DNA from: Gymnothorax reevesii
Taxonomy: Eukaryota; Chordata; Actinopteri; Anguilliformes; Muraenidae
Length of the DNA stretch: 64,000 bases
NCBI GenBank assembly: GCA_029721435.1
Contig: CM056573.1
Coordinates: forward strand, 99,873,447-99,937,446
Direction: 5' to 3'
The notes below the pieces were generated by a model. It was not told the origin of the DNA. It searched no databases and saw only the letters and a list, made by a program, of their open reading frames with translations. Position numbers and translations under genes: made by a program. Of this stretch, positions 34,541 through 45,360 are shown piece after piece. The stretch's first letter is position 1. Each line of letters starts with the position of its first letter.

Positions 34541-35997
34541 ATTACATTACATAACAGGTTCTTAGCAGACGCTCTTATCCAGAGTGACGTACAAAAGTGC
34601 ACAAGATCAGTACAAAAGTGCAGAGCTCCTAGGAGACAAGTACAAGTGCCTACAGTAAGTGACAGAACACTTTCCATTGTTACAGATCTAAACCAATAAC
34701 AAAAGGGCAAGGTCAGGTGAACAAAATGGCAACAAGGTCAAGTGCAACAAAGTCAAGTGCAAGAAAAGGGCAATAAAATAAAATAAGTGCAACAAAAGGG
34801 CAACAGGTCAAGTGTAACAAAGGGGCAGGAAAATCAAGTAAACTGACAAGATAAGGTGCAACAAAATGAAGGGAAACCAAATCAAGCAGTAACAACATCA
34901 GGAAATAAAGTAAACAAAATTAAGTGCAACAAGATCGTGAAAGGGCAACAAATCAAGGGAAGTAGGGACAGGATTCTGGGCAGTGGAGTAGGGGAAAGGT
35001 GGAGCCTGAAGAGGTGGGTTTTCAGGCGGCGCTTGAAGATGCTCAAGGATTCTGCTGTTCTGACCTCGATAGGTTGATCATTCCACCAACGAGGTACCAG
35101 GACAGACAACAGCCTTGAGCGGGAAGGGGAGGATCGGAGAGGAGGAGGAGCCAGGCGACCAATAGTAGCAGAGCGGAGTGCTCTGGCAGGGATGTAAGGT
35201 CTGAACAAACTCTGGATGTAGGCTGGAGCTGTTTTGTTGACTCCCTGGTAAGCTAGCACCAAAGTCTTGAATTTGATGTGAGCGGCAACAGGGAGCCAGT
35301 GGAGCCTTGTGAGCAGGGGTTGACGTGGGAGTGTCTCGGGAGGTTGTGGACCAGGTGAGCTGCAGCGTTCTGGATGAGCTGCAGGGGTCTGATGGCAGAT
35401 GCTGGGAGGCCGGCGAGGAGGGAGTTGTAGTAGTCCAGGCGGGAGAGGATCAGCGCTTGGACTAGGAGCTGCGTTGAGTAGCTGGTTAGGAAGGGGCGGA
35501 TTCTACGGATGCTGTAGAGGAAGAACCTGCGGATCCGAGTCACTGCAGCGATATTCACAGCAGAGGAGAGCCTGTCGTCAAACAGGACCCCAAGGTTCTT
35601 CAAACTCCGCGAGGGGGAGATGGTGGTATTCACTAAGGTGATGGTCAGCTCCAGGAAAGGGGAGGATGGAGCAGGGATGTAGATCATCTCCATCTTGGTT
35701 GGGTCGAGCTTCAGGCGATGGTTGTCCATCTAGCTCTGGATGTCATGTAGGCAGGCGGAAATGCGGGCGGAGACCTGGGCATCAGGGGGAAAAGAGAGAA
35801 AAAGTTGAGTGTCATCAGCATAAAAGTGATATGATAAACCATGAGCTGAAATGACAGGACTGAGAGACTGGAGATAAAGAGCAAAGAGGAGTGGTCCAAG
35901 AACTGAGCCTTGGGGGACGCCTATAGTAAGGAGGCAGGGTGTTGATTCTTCACCAGCCCAGGCAACCTGGTAGGAGCGACCAGAGAGGTACGACTTC
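34541..35997 (-). mobile_element. 5'-truncated L2-like LINE (1.46 kb)
   Basis: Target duplication ATGAC lies at 34536-34540 and 35998-36002. On the minus strand the insert starts inside a reverse transcriptase gene and ends in a 3' UTR whose last part reads GGATAAGAGCGTCTGCTAAG followed by TAATG repeats. That 3' tail is the conserved end shared by L2-type LINEs and the SINEs that use them. The 5' endonuclease part is missing, as is usual for LINE copies truncated on insertion. Confidence 0.85.
34882..35997 (-). pseudogene. L2-like reverse transcriptase, C-terminal part
   Basis: The minus-strand frames run in order: K-S-Y-L-S-G-R-S-Y-Q-V, then G-V-P-Q-G-S-V-L-G-P-L-L-F (RT motif 4), then Y-H-F-Y-A-D-D-T-Q-L-F (the catalytic Y-A-D-D box), up to about 35730. 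After a stop the next frame (35729-35253) gives L-K-L-D-P-T-K-M-E, then L-K-N-L-G-V-L-F-D and L-S-R-L-D-Y-Y-N-S-L-L-A-G-L-P (thumb and connection). A third frame (to 34882) ends P-R-W-W-N-D...F-K-R-R-L-K-T-H-L-F. The protein copies LINE RNA at a nicked target. N-terminal finger motifs and the endonuclease are absent, and at least two frame breaks exist. Confidence 0.85.
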
Positions 35998-36302
35998 ATG
36001 ACAATGCAAAAGTTAATTGGGCTCAAATTATGAAATAGTGGTTCATCAAGCAAGAGAAATCATTTTCACACATAAATTGGCCATCTCAGCGTTTGGACCT
36101 TTACCAATTGAAAGTCTTTGGCATTGGCTGGAAAAATCAAAACGGAGTTGTTTTGTTCATCCATTGTCAATTCAATATCTCGGCCACAAATGAAAGCAAA
36201 TCTGGTCAGAAAAAATACTACAATGAATGGGTGCCGTGATCAAGTGGCCCAACAAAATATTATAGTGTGCGACTTTCTTTGGATGAGCAGTGCATATACC
36301 GT

Positions 36303-38155
36303 ATAATGTCGTACCCATGTATAAAATATCTCTCAGGCATGATGTTACTCACTCCATTTCAAAGTGTTACCCCAACATTTGACATCAAACAGACAGTGCC
36401 ATTCCTTTTCGAACTCTCTAACCACCCATCAATGTGGAAACAAAGAAAACTTTGATTCTATCTCATTAATTATACATCCCCGTGGATTCGCATTCACCCA
36501 AATCGCTTATCTCGATCATCTGCGGCTATGATGGGATCATTGCCTCCATGGGAATAACTCAACAAGGGAAGTGAATATCTCTGTGGGCTCTGCTGTACTG
36601 CTGGCCTCAGATCAGAGACACAAGTGTAAACAACACATTTAAGGGACACCTGACCTAGCGTGGGGACAGGTAATCAGGGAATGACCTCAGACACAACCAT
36701 CTCTCGTGTCACATTGCCTTGCACACAAGCAGTAGAGAAAGTTGTTTTTGTCTCCCCTCGCACACCATCCACGCCATACAAAATCCACCATGGAGCAGGT
36801 GATAGTGTAACCAGTGCAATGTCATTGCTATCTTCACTTTATTGGTGATGCATATTTTTGACATTGATATGAATCTCACATTTCTTCAGAATGTAGAAAA
36901 TACATGACGAATATGAAAAGAAGGCTAAATTTCAGTAATGAATATGCTCAAGGTGTTTCTGGCCTTGATATTAAATAATTAATTGGTGCACAGCACAAAT
37001 TATAGAAAATCAATCAGTCAATCTTCATTTGACCAAACGCTGGTCCCCCATGTTATGAGAGAGCTTAGTGAAACCCAATCTGGAGCCACAAAATCATATA
37101 TCAAATGCAGAATGCCTCTTAATGTATATTTCATTAAAAATTTATATTTTCCCAGAGCAGAAACCCAAACATAGCCCAAGGTCCCAACACTGTTTAAAGA
37201 GAGATGTTTTTCATGGGGGTAGTTAAGCTGACCTCATGCTATGGGGTCTGAGGTGGTCTGTGAGGGTGAGTTGGAGGGAGGGTGCATTATTTCCTCCACT
37301 GTCTGGGCAGTGCTTAGAGTCTTGGCATCTTAGTATAATGCAGAATGAGGGGGGTTCACATGCGTCAAATGACCTCCAGGTTTGGTTACATGACCCCTCC
37401 TGTGGGCTGAGATGAAGTCAGATTCCCTAATACACGGAAAACAAAAGTGCTGCCTATCAGATGCGACGGGACATAAACAGCACAGGGGAATTCCGGCAAA
37501 AGACTCTTAGCATACCTCGTGACATCTGCACACCACACAAATGATGAGACAATGCATACATACTTGTAGGGGGTAAATTATCTTCCATTTGGTCTTCATA
37601 TTTAAATACAGAAAGGGCCAATATTACCAAAGCTATCAGTATGTCCAAACGCCCAAGCAATTTTAGTGCCATGATTTGTGATAAGAGCAAATGAACCACC
37701 ACAACCAATCCCGTGAACTTGATCTTTTCATTTTGGTAAAAAAAGCTTTATGTATGCTAAATGGTTAAGTAAATTACTGTATTTCGTGCCTATTAAGAGA
37801 GTGGAGAAAAAGATTCATTTGAGATGATCTTTCTTGCGAGGGATTCTGCCTATATATGATACAGAAAACACAAAGAAAACAAATGAAATCAAAAGGAAAA
37901 AAATGTGATGAAGGCTCTTTGATGCATCCTAATGAACACATTACAAAAGCATTAACGTTCTTGACGAAAATAATTTATAGAGCTGCTTTTCACAGCAGGG
38001 ACAATTATTTCATCTATTTCCAGTACCAGCTAGTTCTGGAATACCGAAAACTCAAATAAGGCATTTTAAAGGTACAGGCTGACAGATATCAATAGAAAAA
38101 TATCAGAATATTGTTCTCTGAAATGAGCGGTTTTTACCATATGGAAATCTTCAAA
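36303..38155. other. Quiet stretch without recognised genes
   Basis: 1.85 kb with no mobile-element ends other than the roughly 75-bp dispersed fragment at 38050-38125 shared with 31335-31410. Confidence 0.4.
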
Positions 38156-38161
38156 GATATA

Positions 38162-39375
38162 CAGCGCCCTTCATAATTATTGGCACCTCTGTTTAAGATG
38201 TGTTAAAAGCCTTAAAATAAATTCCGTTTTTATTGCAGCATACTCTCACACTCAAAATTGTAGAAAAATGCAACCTTCAAATCAAGTGAATTTTACGGGG
38301 GGAAAAAAAAATATTTCTTGTAAAATCAACTGTTCCACAATTATTGGTACCCCTAACAATTCCTAGGAATTAAATGTAATTGAAGTATTTCTATCATTTC
38401 TACAGTAGTTTACAAAGTTGATCAGAGTATTTAGGAACATTTAATTAGTAATTTATCACTTCCTGTTTCCTTGGGGTATAAATATGACGTGACACAAAGG
38501 CCACATTTCTCTTATCCACTCTTCAACATGGGAAAGACTAAGGAACGCACCATTCAAGTAAGGCAGATGTGTGTCGACCTTCATAAGTCAGGCAATGGCT
38601 ACAAGAAAAAAGCCACGCGCCTGCACCTGCCCACATCTATTGTCAGAGGAATCATTAAGAAGTTTAAAACAAGCCTGGACGAGGACGCAAGTTTATTTTG
38701 CCACCAGGCACAGTGAGGAGGATTGTAAGAGAAATTAAAAGTTCTCCAAAGCTCCTTGTTAAAGAATCGCAACAAATGGTAGCATCTTGGGGTCACAAAG
38801 TCTCCAAAACAGCCATCAGGTGCTATCTACATGCTTTTTCGGAGACATGCACGGAAAAAACCTTTTCTCACTCACAATCATAAACGCAAACATCAGGAGT
38901 TCGCTAAGTGGTACTGGGACTTCAACTGGGACCGTGTGCTTCAGTCAGATGAGACCAAGATAGAGCTTTTTGGCAACAAACACTCTAAGTGGGTCTGGCA
39001 GAACACAAAAGATGAGTATGCAGAAAAGCACCTCATGCCCACTGTGAAGTATGGGGGAGGATTGGTGATGCTGTGGGCCTGTTTCTCTTCCAGAGGCCCT
39101 GGGAACCTTGAGAGGATGCATGGCATCATGAACGCATTGAAATACCAGGACATTTTAAATCAAAATCTGGAGGCCTCTGCCCGAAAGCTGAAGATGGGTC
39201 GTCACTTGGTCTTTCAGCAAGAGAATGACCCTAAACATGTGGCCAAATCTATACAGAAAAGGTTCACCAGACACAGAATCAAGCTCCTCCCATGGCTATC
39301 TCAGTCCCCAGACCTTAACCCCATTGAAAACCTGTGGAGTGAGCTGAAGAGGAGAGTGCAGAGGAGAGGACCCAG
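38162..39375 (+). mobile_element. Tc1-type transposon, right end missing
   Basis: The left end TA|CAGCGCCCTTCATAATTATT belongs to a very common fish Tc1 family. A transposase pseudogene fills the rest. Similarity to a Tc1 transposase stops abruptly after the codons for G-P-R at about 39375, and no right terminal inverted repeat follows, so the copy is truncated. Confidence 0.85.
38529..39375 (+). pseudogene. Tc1 transposase (DD34E), broken
   Basis: The ATG at 38529 begins M-G-K-T-K-E-R-T, and a helix-turn-helix follows (I-Q-V-R-Q-M-C-V-D-L-H-K-S-G-N-G-Y). A frame break occurs near 38690, a second frame carries P-G-T-V-R-R-I-V-R-E-I-K, and from 38831 a 197-codon frame holds the catalytic core. 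Numbered from that last ATG, the first Asp is D40 in Q-S-D-E-T-K and the final Glu is E166 in S-P-D-L-N-P-I-E-N-L-W. At the place of the second Asp (position 131) the copy has Glu: Q-Q-E-N-D-P-K-H where Q-Q-D-N-D-P-K-H is usual. Spacing from 131 to 166 leaves 34 residues, as in DD34E enzymes. Intact relatives are about 340 residues and cut and paste at TA. Confidence 0.85.
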
Positions 39376-40453
39376 GTGGATGCATAAATGTGTGTGGCGC
39401 GTTCAAATCCACTTTTTAATTTAGCAATGTAACTCACTGAGCTCAGCGTCTTCAGACAAAAGTAAGGAGGGGAAATCTGCGCTCTTGAATTACGAAGCTA
39501 CTGCCATTCCAGATGCAAGAGAATAAAACTTGGTAACTTGATTTTCGGGTAACAGCGCAGACCCGCAAAAGCCCTAAACAAACAAACACATTCTGTCACT
39601 GAACTTATGAAATGCCCCTGTTTTTAAAGGAGTAAACATTTTTCTCGCCATGAATTTTGAATGGTGTGACTTCACGTAGGCACACATTTGTAAGCCAGAA
39701 AAGTGAAAATTTAATTTACCTTTAAGAGACAAATCCAAGATCCAACAACAGCAAAATATTCCGTCTCTGCTGCAATCTCTCAAATCCAAGATCCAACAAC
39801 AGCAAAGTATTCAGTTTCTGCGGCAGTCTCTCAAAGCCAAAATTCAGAGACCCATGTACTGTATTTATAATACAAAAACACCAACCAGTAAAAACAAGTG
39901 ACGTCAACACCCATCCAGCCAGCTGGCCAATCGTCGGCCGACTAATCATGGAAGTTCTTCCCCGTCGGTTGACCAATCGCTGAACTTCTTCCCCACTGGC
40001 CGGCCGATAGTTGAACTAGATCACTCAGTCAGTCACTCACACAGTAACTCAGACAGCGACATTTGCATTTATAAGGGCCAGACCGCTGCTTGGCCCAGCC
40101 CAACAATGTAGGGTATATTATGTCACAAATAAAAATTTATTTGGTCACATGCACTGCGCATTTGCAGTACATCAGAGTTCATATCCAATATCATGGTTAA
40201 TAAAAAAACTAGGCGAATTCAGAGTTGCGTAAAATCCTGTATGAATTCACTTTTTCAGAAGACATGGTTATTTGGCTTCTGACATTGGCTTTCCCGAATT
40301 CAAATCCACCTTAGTGACAAATACATGTGGACCACTTTCCATATGGGTTGGGGGGGTGGGAGATTTGTATTTATGACAGTGGTGTAACACAAAGAAACTT
40401 CAGGGGTGCTGTTTTGCAAAAAAAAAAAGCAAATTCCTACGTATTGAGGCTTT
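39376..40453. other. Unassigned stretch with a 51-bp tandem repeat
   Basis: AAATCCAAGATCCAACAACA occurs at 39731 and again at 39782, a 51-bp period with a degraded third unit to about 39845. The block 39950-40010 is GC-rich, with repeats of CAATCG and GGCCG words. No gene recognised. Confidence 0.6.
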
Positions 40454-40461
40454 AACTATAT

Positions 40462-40980
40462 CAGGGGTGGCCAACCTTGGTCCTGGAGAGCCGCAGTGTC
40501 TGCTGGTTTTTAGTGTTACTTGATTGATAAATTAAAGCAGTTGATTACACCCTTCACTTATATCACCTGGTGTCTTTGGTTTTCTCCACCTGATTAAAAC
40601 CTAACTCAGCATGCCTTCTGGCTCTACAGGACCAGCGTTATCCGCCCCTGCTCTATAAACTTTTATCTGTACTCTGTACTTCTACTTTGCCAGCATTACA
40701 ACTACACTAAATATCCAACCACATTGACAAATCTTTCACAACCTGCAAGTCTGCTTAATTGGCTCTAGGAGTCTTGTGCCTTGTGCCAGAGCCAATTCCT
40801 GCTAATTGCTTGATTGGCTCAAGTACCAAATTAATTGCTTGATTGCCAAATTAAGCCTGAGTCACCAGGTGAGATCAGTTAAGTGAGTAATCAACTAATT
40901 TAATCCATCAGTCGAGTGCAAAGTAACACCAAAAATCAGTAGACACCGCGGATCTCCAGGACCAGGGTTGGCCACCCCTG
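40462..40980. mobile_element. Non-autonomous hAT element (519 bp)
   Basis: The ends are CAGGGGTGGCCAACCTTGGT and, inverted, CAGGGGTGGCCAACCCTGGT (one difference in 20). An exact 8-bp duplication AACTATAT flanks it at 40454-40461 and 40981-40988. No transposase coding is present; the interior has further inverted similarity (for example AGTGTTACTT with AAGTAACACC). Confidence 0.92.
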
Positions 40981-40988
40981 AACTATAT

Positions 40989-41576
40989 AAAGGGAAGCTT
41001 CCGCAAATTGTTGTCATTACTAGTTACGTAAAATACACATGATAAATACATAAATACAAAGAGTTTTTATTGGGAATACTGATTGGCTTTTAGCATGAAT
41101 TGCAAATTACAATCCAGCAACTTGCAACTCAAAGCAGAGGTTTAAATACACTTCACAGAGACATCAGGAAGTAATAATGAAATGACACACGGCCGGGGAG
41201 AGGAATACACGCAAGACATAAACCAATCAAAGGAGTCATACTTCTAATAGACACGCAAGTTGCTGAATGGGAGGAGAAACAGAAAGCATTCACAAGAGGG
41301 TTGTGACCGATAATACCTTTTTGTATTGTAAACAATTGAACCTTTGTCTTCTGAATTGAATTCTTCCTAAATTTGGTCAATTTGTTGGAATTTCCGAACA
41401 AGAGCCAGACGCAGATAAAGCCAAATGTGGTTCTTCATTTACTGAATAAGACTTACTCAATTCATTTTGGCAGAAAATTAGTCTTAAGTCAGTAGGGGCA
41501 AGGATAACAGGGGTGCTGGCAAGGACAGTCAAAGGGATTGGTCTGAAGTCAGTAACCAAGATAGCCAGCCAAATGA
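40989..41576. other. Unassigned sequence
   Basis: No gene or repeat family recognised before the target duplication of the third solo LTR. Confidence 0.4.
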
Positions 41577-41581
41577 ACCAG

Positions 41582-42813
41582 TCTGATGAGACGCCCTGGA
41601 ACCAGACGCGAGAACCAAGCAGTGCAGTAGATGAGTTTATTGAGCGAGGGGGGAAACCCCCGCAGGGCGGAAGGCAAAGGTCCACAATCCAAAAATCACA
41701 ATCCAGAAGGGCAGAATCAGAGTCGCAATCCAGGGCAACAATCAGTACTTGTGGTCGGGCAAAAACAGATTCGGTACCCAGGCACAGGTTTGTCAGAACC
41801 AAAAGCCAAAATCCAGTGGGCGTAATCCAAACCATTAACAGGGCAGCAAACAAAACTCGTAGTTGGGCAAAAAGGGTACGTAAACAGATGCAGACAATAG
41901 TACCAAAAAGCAGAGCCAAAATCATGAGTCGGACGGTCCAATTAGAAGAGTAACACTATGAGTACAAGGCGAAGACGATAGCAGCACAGGTAAACAAGAG
42001 AAACATTCTGACAAGGAACTGCTGTGAGAAGACTCTTAATATACACATACGGGAGGTCACATGCTAAACAGAAAACAGGTGCAGGAAGTCAGACTAATTA
42101 CAAAGGAAGCAAACATGAGGGAGAACCTAATCACATGAAATAGGCAAAAGCCAAAACGCGAACAGGGATCACAAGACAGCCTATAGACAGATATACATCT
42201 CCGGTTAGGGAGTTCTAACGTGCATAGATAATGAGAGAAGGACAGAGTGATCAAGTGTGGAGGATCCACTGAAACGCAGCAAAGAATATTAGGTAAAGGC
42301 AAGAGGCGGAGACTAGAACAGGGCGAGTGCTGAGAGCTTGTTAATCAATGAGTAAGGTGCAGCTATACAATCCCTAGTGCTCCTTAGTAAGTTAGTATTA
42401 TATACACAATGTTAGTCTAGGTTAGTAGTTTTAACAAAACAACAAACTGTTAGTTCTGGTTAGTAAAATACCAAAGCAAGGTGGAGGAAGTAATCGAGAT
42501 TGGAAGGAATGTTTGAAATCCCAGAAACCATTAAATCACCCGAAAGTGTGGCAGGCAATACTGGGGCTGTGAGCAATCACATGATCTGAGACCAGACAGT
42601 TGGAGACAAAGTGCAATGGATGGGTGAAAGCAAAACATGGACCGGAATAACAGGAATTGGGAAAATGGCAAAATACAAAACATGGCAAAACTAAACTAGA
42701 CAAAACAAGTACATCAGGTAACCAAATCACAATACACAATTCAAGGCATGGTCAGGCAATACAGAGATCAGACAGAACACCAAACACATGGCAAACAGAG
42801 CAGAATCATAACA
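41582..42813 (-). mobile_element. Solo LTR, copy 3 (1232 bp, reverse)
   Basis: The copy is collinear with 573-1721 and 3798-5052 when reverse-complemented. A perfect 5-bp duplication ACCAG lies at 41577-41581 and 42814-42818. Read on its own strand it starts TGTTATGATTCTGC and ends ...TCATCAGA, so the usual terminal CA has become GA. The poly(A) signal is at the complement of 41636-41641. The 182-codon minus-strand frame across it is not conserved in the other copies and is not a gene. Confidence 0.88.
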
Positions 42814-43005
42814 ACCAGGGCATGTGGCCAGATGAAGACTTTGGGGCCATTTAGAATTTTTCAATAAGACCATTGCATTATTTGGATTTATTCATAGCCT
42901 TTTTTAAATAACGTTACATATCTTACTTAGTACTTACAGACTCTATAGGGCATAGAATAGCCCAGTAGCTTTAGAATCACAGTACTCGCTCATGACAGTC
43001 TTGTA

Positions 43006-43368
43006 GGGCGGCACAATGGCACAGTGGTTAGCATTGCTAACCATTGCTAACAGCAAGAAGGTCGTGGATTCGAATCTGGCCTGGGGCCTTTCTGTGTGGA
43101 GTGTGCATGTTCTGCCCGTGTTGCGTGGGTTTTCGCCGGGTACTCCGGTTTCCTCCCACAGTCCAAAGACATGCATATCAGGCTAATTGGAGATATCAAA
43201 TTGCCCATAGGTATGAGTGTGAGAGTGAATGGTGTGTGCGCCCTGAGATGGATTGGCAAGCTGTTCAGGGTGGGTCCCTGCCTTTGCCCGTAGTCAGCTG
43301 GGATAGGCTCCAGCTCACCCCGTGACCCTAGTGAAGAATAAGCGGGTATAGAAAATGGATGGATGGAA
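43006..43368 (+). mobile_element. tRNA-headed SINE-like element
   Basis: The head GGGCGGCACAATGGCACAGT, then GTGGTTAGC (A box) and GGATTCGAATCTGGC (B box), is tRNA-like. The body includes CCTCCCACAGTCCAAAGACA and GCTGGGATAGGCTCCAGC, and the tail is ATGGATGGATGG. A 9-bp duplication AGTCTTGTA flanks it at 42997-43005 and 43369-43377. A short internal duplication (GCATTGCTAACCATTGCTAAC) is private to this copy. This is a very abundant fish repeat. Confidence 0.88.
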
Positions 43369-43586
43369 AGTCTTGTAATCCAGGACAAATTTAATTTGGC
43401 AGTGTAAAACACTGAATCAATATGCATTATATAGGAGGGGTCGTTTTATAAGCTCAAGCAAATTTTAACAGAACACTTACTTGCAAAAACATCTGAATTT
43501 AATGTCAGTCTTACCACTTTCGTGTCCCCCTCCAAATGAACAGTGCCTGCCGCATGATGATCATCATGGCCAAACAGCTGATCATT

Positions 43587-43602
43587 TTTTTTTTTTTTTT
43601 TT
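43587..43602. repeat. T homopolymer
   Basis: A run of about 16 T. Confidence 0.9.
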
Positions 43603-43800
43603 TCTTCATTTGAAAGTCTAAGCCACCATTGCCTGCTTCCTTTATTCTTTAAGCTTTTCCACCTCACCATTGATTTTTGACTTTGTCTTCTGATCTGTTA
43701 GAAGACTGTTAACGCAGCAGGGGACAAGCAAGGCCATTGGTCAAGCAAATTTCCCGGCAAGCATGCCTCCTTAAACTTTTAGGAAGAAAACAACAAAATT

Positions 43801-43922
43801 AAATAAATTGTGGCTGGCCTAAGCCCATACATAATTCTTTTATTTGCAAGAAAACAGTTTTAAATAAATTGTGGCTGGCCTAAACCCATACATAATTATT
43901 TTATTTGCAAGAAAACAGTTTT
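43801..43922. repeat. 61-bp direct duplication
   Basis: AAATAAATTGTGGCTGGCCT begins at 43801 and again at 43862; the two 61-bp units differ at two or three positions. Confidence 0.95.
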
Positions 43923-44109
43923 TCTGTCATTCCTATAGCATTAAGTAAATATGTAAATAGATTCCAAAAAAAATGGCCGTGACGTGACAACCGGAATAGT
44001 GAAGTAGAACCATCAAAGGTGGTAAATGAAACCATGTACTATACATCAATTAGACTGGTGGGATTCCATGGGGGCACCATATGCTAATACATTCATCTCT
44101 TTCATGTGG

Positions 44110-44240
44110 GCCACCAGCAACAACCCAGTGGGCCGGCAGGGCAACTGCAGTTTTTTGGGTTATTTTCCCGGCCGGACCGGCCGACTGACCCAGCAGCCCA
44201 CTGGGAAAACTATGGTCGGTATGGTCAGTCCGCCCCTGCA
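44110..44240. repeat. Possible hAT end fragment
   Basis: Read inverted from 44238, the sequence starts GGGGCGGACTGACCATACCG, which resembles the start of a fish hAT family. Inside, CCCAGTGGGCCGGC and CAGCCCACTGGG form an inverted pair. No opposite end or 8-bp duplication was found. Confidence 0.35.
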
Positions 44241-45141
44241 TCCCACAACAATGTACCTTTTTGTCATTGTTCACTTCAAAAGTTGTACCAACAGTTTGCA
44301 AGCTTTTTGACACCGCTGAACAAGTAAACACAATAAATACCATACGTATACTTAAGGGGGGGCCAAACTGAGTAAAGTCACTGCACTATCTTCCCTGATG
44401 ACGTACAGATCACGTGACCCGATGTAAACTTTTTAAACAGGCAGGACTTCTGTACCAAAAATAGTATTAACAAACATTAAAAAATCTGCATTAAATCTAC
44501 ACTGAAGCAAATTTTATTTAAATCAAAAGCCCCCCTTGCCCAACTTGCAGATTATTGTAACATTTCTCGAATCCCGGTTCAACTTTAACTTTAATGGCTC
44601 TGGGAATGAGGTTGATGACAGAATAGGTAATGTGCATGATAGGATACGCACAATTTACACGATATGTCTTATTTTCTTGCAGTTGCAATATTTTCTTGTG
44701 AAATACTGATCTTTACACATTACAAAGGCTAAGCAGTGGAATTCAAACTGAAATATTCTCCATTTCTAGAATATTTTTAGGATTTCTTTTCTTGTGTTTC
44801 TTTTCAAACCACAAACTCCAATAGATATTGAAAAATACGCATCTCATATGGATGAGTCACAAGCCAATTTCCCATATAAATTCTGGCTGAAACTTTCAAT
44901 TGTGATGGGGTAGAAACATTACTAACAGTGGCCGCCAGTATTTACACAACTGAGTTTGAAAAGTTTGCAGTTTGCCTGTGAGTGAATGAGTGAGTGACAC
45001 CTTTGCAAATTTGTCCCCTCACAGTAACTCATGGATTTGCAATCCACAACTTAAAAATGATGGTTTCTTGATGAATTAGTTTATGCCAATTAAATAGAGA
45101 GGAAAAATGTATGAAAACCTTTAATGCTGGCCAGGTAAGAA
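44241..45141. other. Quiet stretch
   Basis: No gene or mobile element recognised. Confidence 0.4.
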
Positions 45142-45145
45142 TATA

Positions 45146-45356
45146 TGCTGAGCAACAAAAGAAACGGAAGCTAAATAAAGACAGACTGGAAAATAAGTTT
45201 GCGTGTAATTATTTTAGACACTTACAATTATTACTAGCGTGTGCACATTTACACTCGTTTCATCAAACTTTTCTTTGTTTTGCAGTCACTTTGATTGAGT
45301 AACCATAAGAGCGCATAAACTAACTAGCTAACCTGCGTTTCTTTTGTTGCTCAGTA
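45146..45356. mobile_element. MITE with 24-bp terminal inverted repeats (211 bp)
   Basis: The left end TGCTGAGCAACAAAAGAAAC and the right end, inverted, TACTGAGCAACAAAAGAAAC are nearly identical. TATA stands on both outer sides, fitting a TA target as used by Tc1/mariner elements. No coding capacity. Confidence 0.78.
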
Positions 45357-45360
45357 TATA

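Larger units (their letters stand above)
33720..36296 (+). pseudogene. Tc1-type transposon split by an L2-like LINE
   Basis: The transposase reads on the + strand in pieces: an N-terminal helix-turn-helix region (from about 33806), the middle (34190-34426, with E-Q-W-K-K-V-M-W-P-N-D-S-R-F-T-L-F holding the region of the first catalytic Asp, here P-N-D where S-D-E is usual) and, after the LINE, the segment around N-W-P-S-Q-R at 36080. The LINE entered at 34541, directly after codons for G-I-F-Q-D-D, the motif with the second catalytic Asp. Stops and indels occur throughout. The outer ends are approximate; the right end near 36296 reads GCAGTGCATATACC. It is a dead DD34E element. Confidence 0.72.

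Noticed and set aside
41377..41925. A 182-codon minus-strand open frame
   Set aside because: It lies across the end of the third solo LTR. The other two LTR copies do not keep the frame, and it has no domain.
43006..43100. A functional tRNA gene
   Set aside because: A- and B-box-like words are present, but the sequence does not fold into a tRNA and continues as a SINE body with its own tail and target duplication.
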